A stretch of DNA of 64,000 nucleotides from Oceanobacillus sp. FSL K6-2867 (lineage in GTDB: Bacteria; Bacillota; Bacilli; Bacillales; Amphibacillaceae), in the NCBI RefSeq assembly GCF_037963145.1, contig NZ_CP150144.1, positions 3,782,001 through 3,846,000 of the forward strand. The letters are read 5' to 3'. This document shows positions 1 through 8,292 of this stretch, one piece after another. Under the pieces are notes generated by a model that was given only the letters and a program-made list of their open reading frames with translations, did no database searches and had not been told where the DNA came from. Within the stretch, counting starts at the first letter, position 1, and the number at the start of each line of letters is the position of its first letter. The translations under genes and the position numbers were made by a program.

Positions 1-1630
1 CTTGTCCTTCATGGCATTTTTGCTTTTTTAGATAATTAAGCTGGTCTTCACTTTCAATACCTTCAGCAATCACTCGGAAGTTTAAATTCTTACCCATGCT
101 AATGATTGTATTGGCAATGATTTCGCCGTCTCTGTCCAAATCATCAATAAAGGATTTGTCAATTTTGAGTGTATCGATTGGCAGGCGCTTTAAATAGCTC
201 AAGGAGGAGTAACCAGTACCAAAGTCGTCGATGGAGACGTTAACACCTAGTTCCTTTAATTTATTAATCGTTCTTGAAGATGTCTCAATATCAAGAATAG
301 TTCTTTCCGTTATCTCGATTTCCAAGTAAGATGCGTCTAATAGTGACTCGTTTAAAATTACCTGGAGATCATAAATGAATTGTTTATCCTTAAATTGCAT
401 TGGTGAAACATTGACACAAACACGCTGCAGCAGGATACCTTGTTCCTGCCACACTTTCATTTGACTGCAGACTGTGGCCAGTATCCATTTACCAACCGGG
501 ACAATCAGACCGTTTTCCTCCAGAACAGGGATGAACTCGTTTGGCGGGACAAATCCCAGTTTTCTATTATGCCAGCGCAGCAATGCTTCCACACCAACAA
601 TTTTATTGTTTTTGAGATTGACAATCGGTTGGTAGAGAACTTTAAATTCATTTCGTTCAAGTGCCACTTTTGATTCTAAGTCTAATTGGTAGATCCGCTC
701 ATGCAAAATATTTTGCTCTTCTGTATTAAAGCAGTATTGGTTACCACCATTTCTTTTAGCGTGGTACATCGCTGTATCAGCTTGTTTCATTAAAGATTCT
801 ATAAAAGTATAGCCAGAACAATCTTTTGAAATGTAGACTTGTCTGCTAATTCCGATACTTGCAGACGCAGATATCTGATGATCGCCGATTTGATAGGGTA
901 GGTGGGTTTGTTTCAGAATATTTGCTGCTAATGTTTGTACAGCATGATCTGGAAGATTATTTAAAATAATGATAAATTCATCCCCGCCCTGCCGTGCGAT
1001 AAAGTCTGAATTTGTTAAAAAACTTTTTAGACGATTGGCGACCATTTTAAGTATAATGTCACCAGTATCATGACCGAAATGATCATTAATGGCCTTAAAA
1101 CGATCTAAGTCAAGATACAGTACAGTCACAACTTCTTGCGGCTGTATTAATTGATTTTCAACCCATTTCCGGAAATGATTTCGGTTTGGAAGCTTTGTAA
1201 CAGGGTCTGTATAGCCGGTATCCTCCATATACGCTTCATATTCTTTTCGTTTTGTAATGTCATGGCGAACTGAAATATATTGATATGGTGTACCTTCAGG
1301 CGTTAAAAATGGAACGATGGTGGTGTCTACCCAATAATAAGTTCCATCCCTAGCTTTATTCTTAATTTCACCTCTCCACACATTTCCCTCACAAATCGTT
1401 TCCCATAAATCTTTAAAAAAAGAGCTCGGATGAAAACCTGAATTAATGATATTATGATTTCTGCCAATTAATTCTGCTTCATTGTATTTTGATATATCGC
1501 AAAACTTATCATTTACATATGTAATGATTCCTTTATTATCAGTTATGGCAACAATTGATGATGCATCGAGGGCAAATTTAATATCTTTAAGCTTTTGATA
1601 TAATTTATCTAGCTCCATGTTATGGTTCAT
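1..1630 (-). CDS. PAS-GGDEF-EAL cyclic-di-GMP signalling protein (3' end off window)
   Basis: Predicted to make and/or break down the second messenger c-di-GMP under control of an N-terminal sensor. Translation from 1630 gives a PAS domain (about residues 10-125), then a diguanylate cyclase domain with an intact GGDEF motif near residue 215 preceded by RQ, then a phosphodiesterase domain with EALLRW near residue 347 and [10 protein letters not shown] near residue 468. No membrane segment precedes the PAS domain, so it is probably cytoplasmic. The start at 1630 follows a purine-rich GAGAGGTAG site. The frame is open to the window edge (543 codons seen), so only the end of the EAL domain is missing. 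Both catalytic motifs look intact; which activity dominates cannot be told. Confidence 0.96.
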   Translation of the reverse strand, partial: MNHNMELDKLYQKLKDIKFALDASSIVAITDNKGIITYVNDKFCDISKYNEAELIGRNHNIINSGFHPSSFFKDLWETICEGNVWRGEIKNKARDGTYYWVDTTIVPFLTPEGTPYQYISVRHDITKRKEYEAYMEDTGYTDPVTKLPNRNHFRKWVENQLIQPQEVVTVLYLDLDRFKAINDHFGHDTGDIILKMVANRLKSFLTNSDFIARQGGDEFIIILNNLPDHAVQTLAANILKQTHLPYQIGDHQISASASIGISRQVYISKDCSGYTFIESLMKQADTAMYHAKRNGGNQYCFNTEEQNILHERIYQLDLESKVALERNEFKVLYQPIVNLKNNKIVGVEALLRWHNRKLGFVPPNEFIPVLEENGLIVPVGKWILATVCSQMKVWQEQGILLQRVCVNVSPMQFKDKQFIYDLQVILNESLLDASYLEIEITERTILDIETSSRTINKLKELGVNVSIDDFGTGYSSLSYLKRLPIDTLKIDKSFIDDLDRDGEIIANTIISMGKNLNFRVIAEGIESEDQLNYLKKQKCHEGQ

Positions 1631-1854
1631 TTTACTACCTCTCTTGAAACTGATTCTATAATTTATACTATTATTATACTAGGTTTGTATCTTTATAGCT
1701 ATGAATAAAAGGTAAATATAAGTATAAAGACTTGCTGATAAAGTGCTATTGGATGATTTAGACAGACTATAAACTGGGGGGAAGCAGAATGTTTAATTTT
1801 AAAATAAAACGATGCCAAAGAATAAGGAGACAATAGAAATAGACTTGGCAGAAA

Positions 1855-1937
1855 GGAGGCATAGATGAGCCCCGAAGTGTGATCGTACAAGGAGCTCACC
1901 AGCCGGTCACTTAATGCGCAAAGTATTTTGCCGAAAC
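1855..1937 (+). repeat. Degenerate copy of the dispersed GC-rich repeat (B module)
   Basis: This piece of the 1631-2003 intergenic gap aligns with the B module of the repeat at 14660-14800: a TGAG...GTG...ACAAGGAG-TCACCAGCC core followed by GCG.A.AGT.TTT. It is heavily mutated and lacks the CTCCTGCGGG part. No gene is visible in the gap. Confidence 0.5.
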
Positions 1938-2003
1938 ACGGCCATTGCACCAATTATGTTTGGATTCCAATTGCTAAACAGACTTGTGTTACTGTCTCAA
2001 CAT

Positions 2004-2672
2004 TTAATCATTTATTTTTTGTGGGGCCGGATAGTTATGACCTTTTGTATCAACCATAATTGTTTTTATTCGTTGATCTTCCAATGGCTTATCCAATTCA
2101 TCTCTCTCAGCGGCCACAATTTTATCTACCACTTCTATACCTTCTATTACTTTACCAAATGCGGCATAGTCCCCATCAAGGTGTGGTGCTTTGTCTACCA
2201 TAATAAAAAACTGGGACCCAGCTGAATCAGGATTACTCGATCTTGCCATCGAAAGCACGCCGCGATTATGCTCTAATTCATTTTCAAATCCATTTGAAAG
2301 AAACTCACCTGGAATTGAATAATCCGGACCACCAGTGCCAATTCCATCAGGGTCTCCCCCCTGAATCATAAAACCTGGTAAAACCCGGTGGAAAATTAAT
2401 TCATTATAAAAACCATCTTCAATTAATGCAATAAAGTTTGCAACTGTATTTGGCGCGATTTCTGGATATAGCTCAGCAATGATTTGCTCGTCATTTTCCA
2501 TTGTAATTGTAACAATGGGATTTTCTTTTATTGTAGAGTTGTTTGCTTGTCCGTTAGCTGTATTTTCTTGCTCCTTTTCTGTTTCATTTCCGCATGCTGT
2601 AAGTATTAGAGTAAAAACCATCGTGATGCTAATAAAGAAAAATAACTTCAATTTTGTTTTTGGCCTACACAT
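2004..2672 (-). CDS. Cyclophilin-type peptidyl-prolyl cis-trans isomerase, lipoprotein
   Basis: A secreted, lipid-anchored peptidyl-prolyl isomerase expected to help fold exported proteins on the outer face of the membrane. The N-terminus has a basic start, a hydrophobic stretch and a lipobox (LTAC, Cys near residue 27), then an Asn/Glu-rich linker and a cyclophilin domain with FHRVLPGFMIQGGDP and an FFIM-type core. The length of 222 residues fits extracytoplasmic cyclophilins, which are longer than cytoplasmic PpiB because of the leader. The ATG at 2672 follows an AAGGGGG ribosome site. It stands alone, with repeats on both sides. Confidence 0.93.
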   Translation of the reverse strand: MCRPKTKLKLFFFISITMVFTLILTACGNETEKEQENTANGQANNSTIKENPIVTITMENDEQIIAELYPEIAPNTVANFIALIEDGFYNELIFHRVLPGFMIQGGDPDGIGTGGPDYSIPGEFLSNGFENELEHNRGVLSMARSSNPDSAGSQFFIMVDKAPHLDGDYAAFGKVIEGIEVVDKIVAAERDELDKPLEDQRIKTIMVDTKGHNYPAPQKIND

Positions 2673-2872
2673 TTTAATCCCCCTTACTTAAAAATAGATG
2701 AATATAGTATAGCACGCGATTAAATTGCATTAAAAATACAATAAGTCCTATATTTTTGAATTTTAATAATTGCATTGTTGGAAACGCACTGAAGTTTATA
2801 ATTTTTTAAATTGTAAAGAGATGATTTGGATATGAGAGGTGATTTGTATGTACTTCATTAGGACAACCGCCC

Positions 2873-3092
2873 AAAAAAAGAGACTGAGACATCACTAAAG
2901 TGTTTAACGTACAGGACGAACAATGCGAAAGAAATATACAAGACTCCTGCGGGAGGAGAATAATTAGAGAATCTCCGTAGTGCGATAGCACAAGGTGATC
3001 ACCGGCCGCATCTGGATGCGGGATGTATATTTCCGTGGTAGTTCGTTCAAATACTTTCAATGTTAAACCACTTTTGTCCCAGCCTTTTTCCA
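2873..3092. repeat. MITE-like element with terminal inverted repeats
   Basis: About 220 bp bounded by imperfect inverted repeats of about 35 bp: the left end (2873-2910) reads AAAAAAAGAGACTGAGACA and the right end (3058-3092), read inward, AAAAAGGCTGGGACA, both followed by AGTG.TTTAAC. Inside is a second inverted pair (GAACGAAC...GAAATATACA) and a B-module core with ACTCCTGCGGGAGGAG. There is no transposase and no credible reading frame, so it would be non-autonomous. It can fold as one long hairpin. Confidence 0.65.
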
Positions 3093-3174
3093 AGGTTCCG
3101 TTATCTTATGAGAGGAGGAAAGAAAATAAGTTGAAAAAAAAGGGGAGAATACAACTGATATTACGTGACTATCT

Positions 3175-3276
3175 TTAGTAGAAATTACCATAAGATGTTC
3201 CAACGATAATTAATAAAATGAAAAGAACAACAATTAAAGCAAAGCTGCTATTGCCGCGGCCGCCATATTCACTCAT
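3175..3276 (-). CDS. YjcZ-family sporulation miniprotein (33 aa)
   Basis: A 33-residue protein: a short Gly-rich N-terminus (MSEYGGRGNSS) followed by one hydrophobic helix ([15 protein letters not shown]) and a polar tail ending in NFY. This is the layout of the YjcZ/YhfK-type miniproteins found in spore formers, often associated with sporulation; their precise role is poorly known. The ATG at 3276 follows an AGGGAGGTGT ribosome site. A longer paralogue lies at 38057-38197 with a nearly identical hydrophobic core. Confidence 0.85.
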   Translation of the reverse strand: MSEYGGRGNSSFALIVVLFILLIIVGTSYGNFY

Positions 3277-3447
3277 ATTTTACACCTCCCTCTTCACGTG
3301 TACACCTAGTATATGAAGAGGATGAAACTTTGGCAGGGCGCTATTACTAAAATTTTATAAATAGATAAAACAAAAAATGCAAGTGATTAATGAAAGGGAT
3401 TTATGGAATACATGTAGAAATAGTATGTGTCAGAATAGGAGGAGATA

Positions 3448-4809
3448 ATGGTGAAGATATTAAACCGTTATATGGAAGCAAATGAAAATCTCAAGGGAGC
3501 GATAATTGGTATTTGTATTCGTTCCGCTATTTCGGGTGAGATTTTATATAAATATAATCATAATCTTCGACTTCATCCAGCATCCAATATGAAACTTTTA
3601 ACTGCAGCAGCAGCTTTAAATGTACTTGGTGAGGACTATACGTTTTCCACACAATTGCAATTGGATGGAAAGGTAAAGGACGATAAGCTTGAGGGCAGCC
3701 TTTTTCTAGTTGGACAAGGTGACCCTACTTTACTGTTAAAAGATTTTGAGATGTTTGCAGAAAAACTAAAGCAGCAAGGTATCCAGAAAATTACAGGAGA
3801 TATTATTGGGGATGATACGTGGTATGACCATGAACGGCTTTCCCGTGATTTAGTTTGGAAAGATGAACAATATTATTATGGTTCAGAGGTTTCGGCGCTC
3901 ACGGTTTCACCGAATAACGATTACAATACAGGATCCGTGTTAATCAGAGTATTACCTGCACAAATTGGGGAGAAACCATCAATTTCCATATTACCAAACA
4001 CAGATTATGTAGCTATTACAAATGAAGCAATAACAGTAAAGAAAGCTTTAGAGGAAGAATTAGTTATAGAGCGTGAGCATGGTGTTAATCAAATCACAAT
4101 TAAAGGGAAGATTGCGTATGATTCTGAAACGACTGAGCAATGGATGTCTGTGTGGGGAGCAAGTGAATTTACCCTAAGTCTTTTTAGTCAAGTGCTAGCT
4201 AGTCAAGGAGTAGTGTGGAATGGGGAAATAAAATTAGGACAGACCCCCAGCGATGCAGCTGTACTTTTCTCAAAGAAGTCTGTTCCGCTATCCGATATAC
4301 TTATTCCTTTTATGAAATTAAGTAATAATGGAATAGCAGAGATGCTGATTAAAGAAATGGGAAGAAAATGCTGCGGGGAGGGGAGCTGGGACGCGGGAAT
4401 TCCAGTTCTGAAAGAGGAGATGACGAAGTTTGGACTTGATATGACACAGCTTTCAATAAAAGATGGCTCTGGTATATCTCATAGTAACCTTATTCCGGCA
4501 AATGCAATAACACAATTATTGTATGAGGTGCAGAAAATGAACTGGTTTCCAGTTTTCTTGCATTCCCTGCCAATTGCAGGGAATGAAGACCGAATAATTG
4601 GCGGAACACTTCAAGATCGAATGCCGGCACTTTCTGTACAAGCAAAAACAGGAACTATTGAAGGGGTTAGTACATTATCAGGCTATCTTGATATACCAAG
4701 CGGCGAGAAACTGATTTTTTCCATTATGGTCAATAATCTACTTGATGAAGAGATTGGGAAGAGGATTGAAGATGAGATTGTAAAATTAATCGTGGGGAAC
4801 GAGCAATAA
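3448..4809 (+). CDS. D-alanyl-D-alanine carboxypeptidase/endopeptidase (peptidase S13, DacC/PBP4 type)
   Basis: A low-molecular-mass penicillin-binding protein that would trim peptidoglycan stem peptides. All three active-site motifs are present in order: SNMK (S46-K49), SNN (S292-N294) and KTG (K400-G402), spaced as in the S13 family with the usual large insert between the first two. Length is 453 residues. The ATG at 3448 follows AGGAGGAGATA, and an in-frame TAG lies just upstream, so no longer N-terminus is possible. Oddly, no signal peptide or membrane segment can be seen at either end, whereas the B. subtilis DacC homologue is exported. It may be cytoplasmic or leave by another route. 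Confidence 0.9.
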   Translation: MVKILNRYMEANENLKGAIIGICIRSAISGEILYKYNHNLRLHPASNMKLLTAAAALNVLGEDYTFSTQLQLDGKVKDDKLEGSLFLVGQGDPTLLLKDFEMFAEKLKQQGIQKITGDIIGDDTWYDHERLSRDLVWKDEQYYYGSEVSALTVSPNNDYNTGSVLIRVLPAQIGEKPSISILPNTDYVAITNEAITVKKALEEELVIEREHGVNQITIKGKIAYDSETTEQWMSVWGASEFTLSLFSQVLASQGVVWNGEIKLGQTPSDAAVLFSKKSVPLSDILIPFMKLSNNGIAEMLIKEMGRKCCGEGSWDAGIPVLKEEMTKFGLDMTQLSIKDGSGISHSNLIPANAITQLLYEVQKMNWFPVFLHSLPIAGNEDRIIGGTLQDRMPALSVQAKTGTIEGVSTLSGYLDIPSGEKLIFSIMVNNLLDEEIGKRIEDEIVKLIVGNEQ

Positions 4810-4864
4810 TAATGCTACTATCTTTTCGATAAACAGCCTATTTAACTTTTTTGTATAAATAAGA

Positions 4865-4906
4865 GCTCTGTCTATATTTTATTAAACGATTTTACATTGA
4901 CAGAGC
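4865..4906. terminator. Hairpin between convergent genes
   Basis: GCTCTGTC (4865-4872) pairs perfectly with GACAGAGC (4899-4906) across an AT-rich loop, between the carboxypeptidase gene and metC, which converge. The loop is long and the U-tract poor, so termination is likely but not certain. Confidence 0.45.
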
Positions 4907-4940
4907 CCATTCTATTATTGAAATAATCCATTCTAGACCA

Positions 4941-6125
4941 TTACACAGATATACTTATACCCACGTGCTTTTTAGCAGCTTGAAGGGCTTGATGAAAATC
5001 AGCAATTAGATCATTTGTATATTCCAGCCCAACTGAAAAACGTAATAATCCATCAGTAATGCCTCTTTTTTCACGTTCTTCCTGTGGCATTGCAGCGTGT
5101 GACATTGTTGTCGGATAAGACAGGATGGATTCCACTGCTCCAAGACTAACAGCAAAAACCGGAATCTGGACATGCTCTACAAATGCCTTGGCAATTTCCC
5201 GATTTGGCAACTGAAATGAAAAGACAGCACCTGCTCCTTTTGCCTGTCTTTGATGAATCGTATGTCCTGGGTGAGAGGTTAATCCGGGATAGTACACTTT
5301 TTCAATGAGTGGATGTGCATTTAAATAGTCAACCAATACTTGTGCAGATTGACTAGATTGATTTAATCGAGCTCCTAACGTTTTTATTCCCTGTAGTAAT
5401 AGGTAGGAATCTTGAGCCCCAAGAATCGCTCCAAAGGAATTTTGGATAAAAGCAAGCTTTTCCCCAAGGGATTCATCACGAGTAACAGCTAATCCCGCAA
5501 TCACATCACTATGCCCGGATAGAAATTTAGTTGCACTATGAAGTACGATATCAGCTCCGTGCTCTAATGGGTTTTGGTACAGGGGTGTCATAAATGTATT
5601 ATCAACAAACGTAAGACAATTGTTTGCCTTCGCGATTTTTACAAGCCCAGCAAGGTCAGTAATATTCATACATGGATTGGAAGGCGTTTCAATATAAATC
5701 GCTTTGGTATTCGATTGAATAGCACGTGCTGTTTCATCCAAATCAGTCATATCGACGAAGGTATGATTAATTTGATATCGTTTCAAAACCTCTGATACAA
5801 AACGATAGGTCCCGCCGTACACGTCCCCTGTTACTAAAACATGATCACCAGCAGAGAGCAATAAAAGCGCAGAAGAAATGGCTGCCATACCAGAGGCAAA
5901 TGCAAATCCACGTGTCCCATTTTCAAGTTCTGCAATTTTATCCTCCAATGCTTGACGTGTCGGATTTCCTGACCGGCTGTAATCAAATGGACCAAATGAA
6001 TCAAAGCTGTTTTGGTGAAAAGTAGATGAAAGGTAAATCGGCGTATTTACTGCACCAGAGCCTGCTGCAACTCGCTGTGATCCATGAATGAATTTCGTTT
6101 CCACATGCCGCTTCACTTGATTCAT
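4941..6125 (-). CDS. metC: Cystathionine beta-lyase (MetC)
   Basis: A PLP-dependent enzyme that cleaves cystathionine to homocysteine, pyruvate and ammonia, the second transsulfuration step of methionine synthesis. The 394 residues show the Cys/Met metabolism PLP-enzyme pattern: YSRSGNPTR near the N-terminus, SGMAAI cofactor-phosphate site, ETPSNP and VDNTF, and the PLP lysine in HSATKFLSGHSD. It overlaps the upstream metI by four bases (ATGA), so the two are translationally coupled and share the SAM riboswitch upstream of metI. Assignment as MetC rather than another gamma-type family member rests on order, length and pairing as in the B. subtilis metIC operon. Confidence 0.88.
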   Translation of the reverse strand: MNQVKRHVETKFIHGSQRVAAGSGAVNTPIYLSSTFHQNSFDSFGPFDYSRSGNPTRQALEDKIAELENGTRGFAFASGMAAISSALLLLSAGDHVLVTGDVYGGTYRFVSEVLKRYQINHTFVDMTDLDETARAIQSNTKAIYIETPSNPCMNITDLAGLVKIAKANNCLTFVDNTFMTPLYQNPLEHGADIVLHSATKFLSGHSDVIAGLAVTRDESLGEKLAFIQNSFGAILGAQDSYLLLQGIKTLGARLNQSSQSAQVLVDYLNAHPLIEKVYYPGLTSHPGHTIHQRQAKGAGAVFSFQLPNREIAKAFVEHVQIPVFAVSLGAVESILSYPTTMSHAAMPQEEREKRGITDGLLRFSVGLEYTNDLIADFHQALQAAKKHVGISISV

Positions 6126-7240
6126 TTTTCACCCTCCTCGTTGAATTTGGATAAAGCTTGCTGTAAATCTGCTTTTAAATCCTCGATATGCTCCAGACCT
6201 ACAGAGAAACGGAGCAAATGATTGCTTATTCCCCGACGAATTCTTTCCGACTCTGGTATGTCCGCATGAGTTTGTGTTGTTGGATATGTAATAAAGCTCT
6301 CTACACCACCAAGACTCTCGGCAAAAACAATTAAATTTAGAGCTGATAGAAATGGATTCACCCACTGTTCCTCTTTAAGAGAGAAGGAAAGCATGCCACC
6401 CTTATTCGGATAGAACACATCCGTAACTGCTGGATGTTCTTTTAAAAATCTTGCTATGCTTTGTGCATTTCCCTCATGTCTTTCTACACGGAGCGCTAAT
6501 GTTTTTAATCCTCTAATAAGTAGCCAGGAATCAACAGGGGAGAGGACTGCACCAGTAGCATTATGATTTTGGGATAACTTTTCACAGGTCTCAGCACCTT
6601 TTGCAACGACTAATCCAGCTAACACATCATTATGTCCGCCAATATACTTGGTCGCACTGTGGACAACAATGTCCGCCCCTAGCTGTAGTGGCTGTTGTAA
6701 GTATGGTGTTAAAAAGGTATTGTCAACGATGAGTAGAAGGTTGTGCTTCTGTGCCAATTTTGCATAGCTAGGAATATCAATTTCCTGCATTAAAGGATTG
6801 GTAGGTGTTTCAATAAAAAGAGCCTTCGTACGCTTATTGATTAACTGCTCTGTTTTTTCAATTGTTTCAAACGTATCATAGGTAGTCTCAATCTGGTAGG
6901 TGTCCGCATATTGTTCGAAAATCCGATAGGTTCCACCGTATAAGTCTTCTGGTGCAATGATATGATCACCTGTACGGAACAGAGATAGGACTAATTGAAT
7001 AGCTGCCATTCCCGAGCTACAGGCAAACCCTGCATCACCAGATTCTAAGTCAGCAATACCTTCCTCTAAAATAGTTCGAGTAGGATTTTTCGTTCTTGTA
7101 TAATCATATCCTGTTGATTGTCCAAGCCCTTTGTGCTGATAGGCCGTAGATAAATAAATGGGCGGATTAATTGCCCCTGTTTTTTCATCACTCTTATTCC
7201 CTAGCTGTACGAATTTCGTTTGTAACCTGCTATTTGTCAT
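6122..7240 (-). CDS. metI: Cystathionine gamma-synthase / O-acetylhomoserine thiolyase (MetI)
   Basis: Joins an activated homoserine with cysteine (or sulfide), feeding methionine synthesis. The 372-residue protein has the PLP family signatures YDYTRTKNPTR, SSGMAAIQL, ETPTNP, VDNTFLTP and the lysine motif HSATKYIGGHND. It is the first gene of a two-gene operon with metC (ATGA overlap). Its leader carries a SAM-I riboswitch followed by an intrinsic terminator, so the operon should be off when S-adenosylmethionine is plentiful. Substrate choice (acetyl- versus succinyl-homoserine) cannot be read from sequence alone; B. subtilis MetI uses the acetyl ester. Confidence 0.9.
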   Translation of the reverse strand: MTNSRLQTKFVQLGNKSDEKTGAINPPIYLSTAYQHKGLGQSTGYDYTRTKNPTRTILEEGIADLESGDAGFACSSGMAAIQLVLSLFRTGDHIIAPEDLYGGTYRIFEQYADTYQIETTYDTFETIEKTEQLINKRTKALFIETPTNPLMQEIDIPSYAKLAQKHNLLLIVDNTFLTPYLQQPLQLGADIVVHSATKYIGGHNDVLAGLVVAKGAETCEKLSQNHNATGAVLSPVDSWLLIRGLKTLALRVERHEGNAQSIARFLKEHPAVTDVFYPNKGGMLSFSLKEEQWVNPFLSALNLIVFAESLGGVESFITYPTTQTHADIPESERIRRGISNHLLRFSVGLEHIEDLKADLQQALSKFNEEGEK

Positions 7241-7262
7241 GTTTTAGCCTCCAATAGAAAAT

Positions 7263-7298
7263 TAAAAAAGAGCAACCCTCCGATAAGAAGATTGCTCT
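7263..7298 (-). terminator. Riboswitch-controlled intrinsic terminator upstream of metI
   Basis: On the minus strand AGAGCAA pairs with TTGCTCT and is followed by six T. The loop contains TCTTCTTATC (complement of 7282-7291), which can instead pair with GATAAGAAGA (complement of 7313-7322) to form an antiterminator that would break aptamer helix P1. Confidence 0.88.
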
Positions 7299-7313
7299 TA
7301 ATAGCACAGCATT

Positions 7314-7427
7314 CTTCTTATCTTCTAAACAACTTGAATAGTTGCTTACTGGAATTAGCACCGGACCGTTATCGGCTGGTTGCTGAGACATCAAAGGGCC
7401 AGTCCCTCCGTCTCTCTGGATAAGAAT
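7314..7427 (-). promoter_or_regulatory. SAM-I riboswitch (S-box) aptamer
   Basis: The minus-strand RNA begins CTTATCCAGAGAGACGGAGG, then GGGACTGGCCC, TGATGTCTCAGCAACC, a short hairpin with GATAACGG, GGTGCTAATTCC and a closing GATAAGAAG. These are the hallmark conserved blocks of S-box leaders, in order. P1 is formed by CTTATC with GATAAG. It controls metI-metC by transcription attenuation together with the terminator just downstream. Confidence 0.96.
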
Positions 7428-7527
7428 ATAAATAGATTTATGTAATTTTTCAAAATTATATTAGTAATACCTTACATTAGAAAAATAAAAAAAGCAAGGG
7501 GGATTTCACTTTTTATCTTTGTACAGC

Positions 7528-7566
7528 AAAAAAGCTAAGTCAAGATGAAGTCAATGACTTAGCTTT
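7528..7566 (-). terminator. Intrinsic terminator of the small basic protein gene
   Basis: AAGCTAAGTCA and TGACTTAGCTT form an 11-bp stem; on the minus strand it is followed by a run of six T, ending the transcript of the gene at 7578-7730. Confidence 0.8.
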
Positions 7567-7577
7567 TAGTATTGTTG

Positions 7578-7730
7578 CTACCTTTTTCGTTTGTTTTTCT
7601 TATTGTCTAAGTTGAGAAATTCACTGTTTTCACTAGCGAATTCCGTATCATTACCTTGTTTATTATGTTTATTGCGATTGTTTTGTTTTCCTTTATCCTT
7701 GTTGCGATTTTTATTTTGCTCAGACATCAT
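7578..7730 (-). CDS. Small Asn/Lys-rich basic protein (50 aa), function unknown
   Basis: Fifty residues: a very hydrophilic N-terminus rich in Asn, Lys, Gln and Arg, a middle section TEFASENSEF and a basic end DNKKNKRKR. It starts at tandem ATGs (7730/7727) after an AGGAGGTGCG site and ends at an intrinsic terminator, so it is very likely a real gene. The composition resembles the minor small acid-soluble spore proteins of bacilli (SspO-like tail), but I do not recognise the family with confidence. It has no hydrophobic segment, so it should be cytoplasmic or in the spore core. Confidence 0.6.
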   Translation of the reverse strand: MMSEQNKNRNKDKGKQNNRNKHNKQGNDTEFASENSEFLNLDNKKNKRKR

Positions 7731-7899
7731 CGCACCTCCTGTAAATATTCACGGTGATTTAATATCACCAATGAAGCTAGTTTAACCATTCATGAGTAAT
7801 TTATAAGTATTATATAAAATACAGGTGGTGGATTATTAATACTCGTTAACCTAAAAAAGGAAGTACATCAGGACATGCCAATCGAGCTGCCATTTGCAG

Positions 7900-7983
7900 A
7901 TGGTTTTAACTGTAGATGCGGATTATGATCAGCAGTTTATTTATGGATTGGAAGTTATTCTAATTGGCTTTGAAAATATGTAA
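7900..7983 (+). pseudogene. Remnant of a TetR-family regulator C-terminus
   Basis: A 27-codon frame reads TVDADYDQQFIYGLEVILIG, which looks like the last helix of TetR/AcrR proteins (DxxFxxGLxxILxGLE). Upstream, 7861-7899, related sequence continues in another frame, and no DNA-binding N-terminus is found. Downstream (8010-8084) a further short frame, ANDFDGDRKEVFFNHNNAES, has no match I recognise. I read 7840-8090 as a decayed region. The rest of the gap to 8292 holds nothing else I can support. Confidence 0.4.
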
Positions 7984-8292
7984 GTATGCAAAAAATCCGA
8001 CCCAGTCTATGCAAATGATTTTGATGGAGATAGAAAAGAAGTATTTTTTAACCATAATAATGCTGAGAGCATTTATATCATATAAGAGAGAAAATTAAAA
8101 TTGGTTGAATTAAAATAAAAACGTAATAGAAAGTGGTCATCCAACCAATCTAAGCCATATACGGGATAGGAATCAATTAGAAAAAAAGGGCAATCTATGG
8201 CATAATGAGATATCGAACGAATGTTTCTAGTAGAGGAGTTAATAGAGAAAAACGAACGGCTTTGGCATAAAAGGAAAGGGGATGAATTCGAA

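Noticed and set aside
440..673. 77-codon plus-strand frame opposite the EAL domain
   Set aside because: Antisense shadow of the intact GGDEF/EAL gene.
2806..3093. 95-codon minus-strand frame
   Set aside because: Spans the MITE-like element and its terminal repeats; no ribosome site or family resemblance.
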